64,000 bases of DNA from Burkholderia diffusa (GTDB lineage Bacteria; Pseudomonadota; Gammaproteobacteria; Burkholderiales; Burkholderiaceae). Shown in pieces: positions 62,705 to 64,000 of the stretch. Below the pieces are notes generated by a model that saw only the letters and a list, made by a program, of their open reading frames with translations, ran no database searches and was not told the DNA's origin. The stretch is taken from assembly GCF_001718315.1 (NCBI RefSeq), contig NZ_CP013362.1:3224001-3288000 (forward strand). Reading direction: 5' to 3'. Position numbers and translations under genes: made by a program. The first letter of the stretch is position 1, and every line of letters starts with the position of its first letter.

Positions 62705-63982
62705 ATGTCGCCGCAAGCGCTGACGACCTCCACGCTGCGCGCGTGGCTGCAGCTCGCGCATGCGCCGGGCCTCTCACCCGCCGTGCTGCATGTGCTGCTC
62801 GATACATTCGGCTCGCCGGCGGCGCTGCTGCGCGCGCCCGACGAGGCCATCTGCGCGGCGAGCAGCGCGGCTGCCGCACGTGCAGTGCGCGCAAGCGACC
62901 GGGACGACCTCGATGCGCGCACCGATGCCGCACTCGCATGGCTCGATGCACCGGGAAACGCGATCGTCACGCTTAACGATCCCGTCTATCCGTCACGCTT
63001 GCGCGACCTGCACGATCCGCCGCCGCTGCTATATGTAAAGGGCAGGCTCGATCTGCTGCACGCACGCGGGCTCGCCGTCGTCGGCAGCCGCCATGCAACG
63101 CCGCAGGGGCTCGCAGACGCCACGCGCTTCTCGCATGCGCTGTCCGATGCGGGTCTCGTGATCGTCTCAGGTCTCGCGCTTGGCATCGACGGCGCCGCAC
63201 ATCGCGGCGGGCTCGACGGTCGCGCCGGCACGGTCGCGGTGATCGCGACGGGTGCCGATCTCGTCTATCCGGCTCGGCACCGCCCTCTTGCGCACGAAAT
63301 TGCCGCACGGGGCGCGATCGTTTCCGAATGGCCGCTCGGTACACCCGCGCGGGCGTCGCATTTCCCGCAGCGCAACCGGCTGATCGCCGCGCTCGCGCTC
63401 GGCGCGCTCGTCGTCGAAGCCGCGCCGCGCTCCGGCTCGCTGATCACCGCGCGACTCGCGAATGAGCTGGGCCGCGACGTATTCGCGATGCCGGGCTCAA
63501 TCCACGCACCGCTCGCGCAGGGCTGCCATGCGCTGATCCGCGACGGCGCGAAGCTCACCGCGACGCCGCTCGACGTGCTCGAGGAATACGGGTTGGGCGA
63601 ATCGGCGGCTCACACGGCCCGCGCCGTGACGAATTCGGGTTCGCGCCCCGATAACGACGCAACAACCAACACGTCAGAGCGGCGCACGGGCGAGCACGCC
63701 CGTGAAACGGATTCCGCGGTTCCGGCCGCCGCATCGGCCCAGATCAACGGCACGCCACCAGACAACCCGGCCGAGCGATCCGTGCTCGCGGCGCTCGGAT
63801 ACGGCCCCGTGACATACGAATGGCTTGCCCAGCACACCGCCTTGTCCGACGACGCGCTGCACCGCGCGCTGCTCGGGCTCGAACTGGCCGGCCGCGTTGC
63901 GAGCATGCCCGGCGGCCGCTTTGCGCGGCTTGACGCAACGCCCACCCCGCCCGCGTCCGGCGTGCTACAGTCCCCGGCATAG
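62705..63982 (+). CDS. dprA: DNA-processing protein DprA
   Basis: Loads RecA on incoming single-stranded DNA in natural transformation and protects it. Rossmann-like domain with [37 protein letters not shown] and [22 protein letters not shown]; a SAM-like helical N-terminus ([16 protein letters not shown]) and a winged-helix C-terminus ([22 protein letters not shown]) after a long disordered linker (about 315-365). The ATG following GAGGGG is used (425 aa). Window ends just after the stop, so the downstream neighbour is not seen. Confidence 0.95.
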   Translation: MSPQALTTSTLRAWLQLAHAPGLSPAVLHVLLDTFGSPAALLRAPDEAICAASSAAAARAVRASDRDDLDARTDAALAWLDAPGNAIVTLNDPVYPSRLRDLHDPPPLLYVKGRLDLLHARGLAVVGSRHATPQGLADATRFSHALSDAGLVIVSGLALGIDGAAHRGGLDGRAGTVAVIATGADLVYPARHRPLAHEIAARGAIVSEWPLGTPARASHFPQRNRLIAALALGALVVEAAPRSGSLITARLANELGRDVFAMPGSIHAPLAQGCHALIRDGAKLTATPLDVLEEYGLGESAAHTARAVTNSGSRPDNDATTNTSERRTGEHARETDSAVPAAASAQINGTPPDNPAERSVLAALGYGPVTYEWLAQHTALSDDALHRALLGLELAGRVASMPGGRFARLDATPTPPASGVLQSPA

Positions 63983-64000
63983 GAGCGGCCGTGCCGCCGA

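Overview
The window is a GC-rich (roughly two-thirds G+C), gene-dense stretch of a beta-proteobacterial chromosome. It is most likely the large chromosome of a Burkholderia species, probably of the cepacia complex or a close relative. This rests on the long syntenic blocks of housekeeping genes (dapF-DUF484-xerC, hslVU next to a RegB/RegA-type two-component pair, metX-metW, gatCAB/mreBCD-mrdAB, rsmB-ntrYX, def-fmt) and on codon usage. No plasmid, phage or transposase gene was seen.

Layout. 1-3.8 kb: the end of a flagellar export operon (fliH partial, fliI, fliJ, fliK). 3.8-13.5 kb: a metabolic accessory segment with a GMC oxidoreductase divergent from an aldehyde dehydrogenase, an SrkA-type kinase, a small conserved protein, an EamA exporter, two tiny membrane proteins, a YghZ-type aldo/keto reductase and a PhyH-type dioxygenase. 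13.8-22.8 kb: a small Arg-rich ORF, metK (GTG start), divergent lpxL/htrB-type acyltransferase, a higBA toxin-antitoxin pair with its promoter/operator, then dapF-DUF484-xerC-rlmI and a His-rich CobW-type GTPase. 23.3-28.2 kb: dksA-like, hslVU, the RegB/RegA-type redox pair and a Cys-rich small protein. 28.5-35.4 kb: argB, a HAD 5'-nucleotidase overlapping argB and slmA, a structured leader ahead of metXW, ampG and a degenerate M48-type protein. 35.4-39.5 kb: an AraC regulator divergent from a zinc alcohol dehydrogenase, then xth and ppk2. 39.5-49.7 kb: gatCAB (minus) divergent from the elongasome operon mreBCD-mrdA-mrdB (plus). 49.7-53.5 kb: a Sel1-repeat protein with an HpcH/HpaI aldolase, then queC-queE-queD. 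53.8-64 kb: tRNA-Phe, ntrX-like and ntrY, DUF4390, rsmB, htpX, lysE-type exporter, fmt, def and divergent dprA.

The most interesting signal is the leader of metX. It has a SAM-II-like core (hairpin with a 17-nt loop, then AAATGCGGCTAAAGAGG) followed by mutually exclusive pairings, one of which buries the metX ribosome binding site. This reads as a methionine/SAM-responsive translational switch. Other points worth a look are an M48-family protein whose HExxH has become HGIAH, a tRNA-Phe gene with a C-A mismatch in the acceptor stem, an NtrX-like regulator without an AAA+ domain, a DksA with one of four zinc cysteines, and an IS-end-like palindrome acting as a terminator after mrdB.
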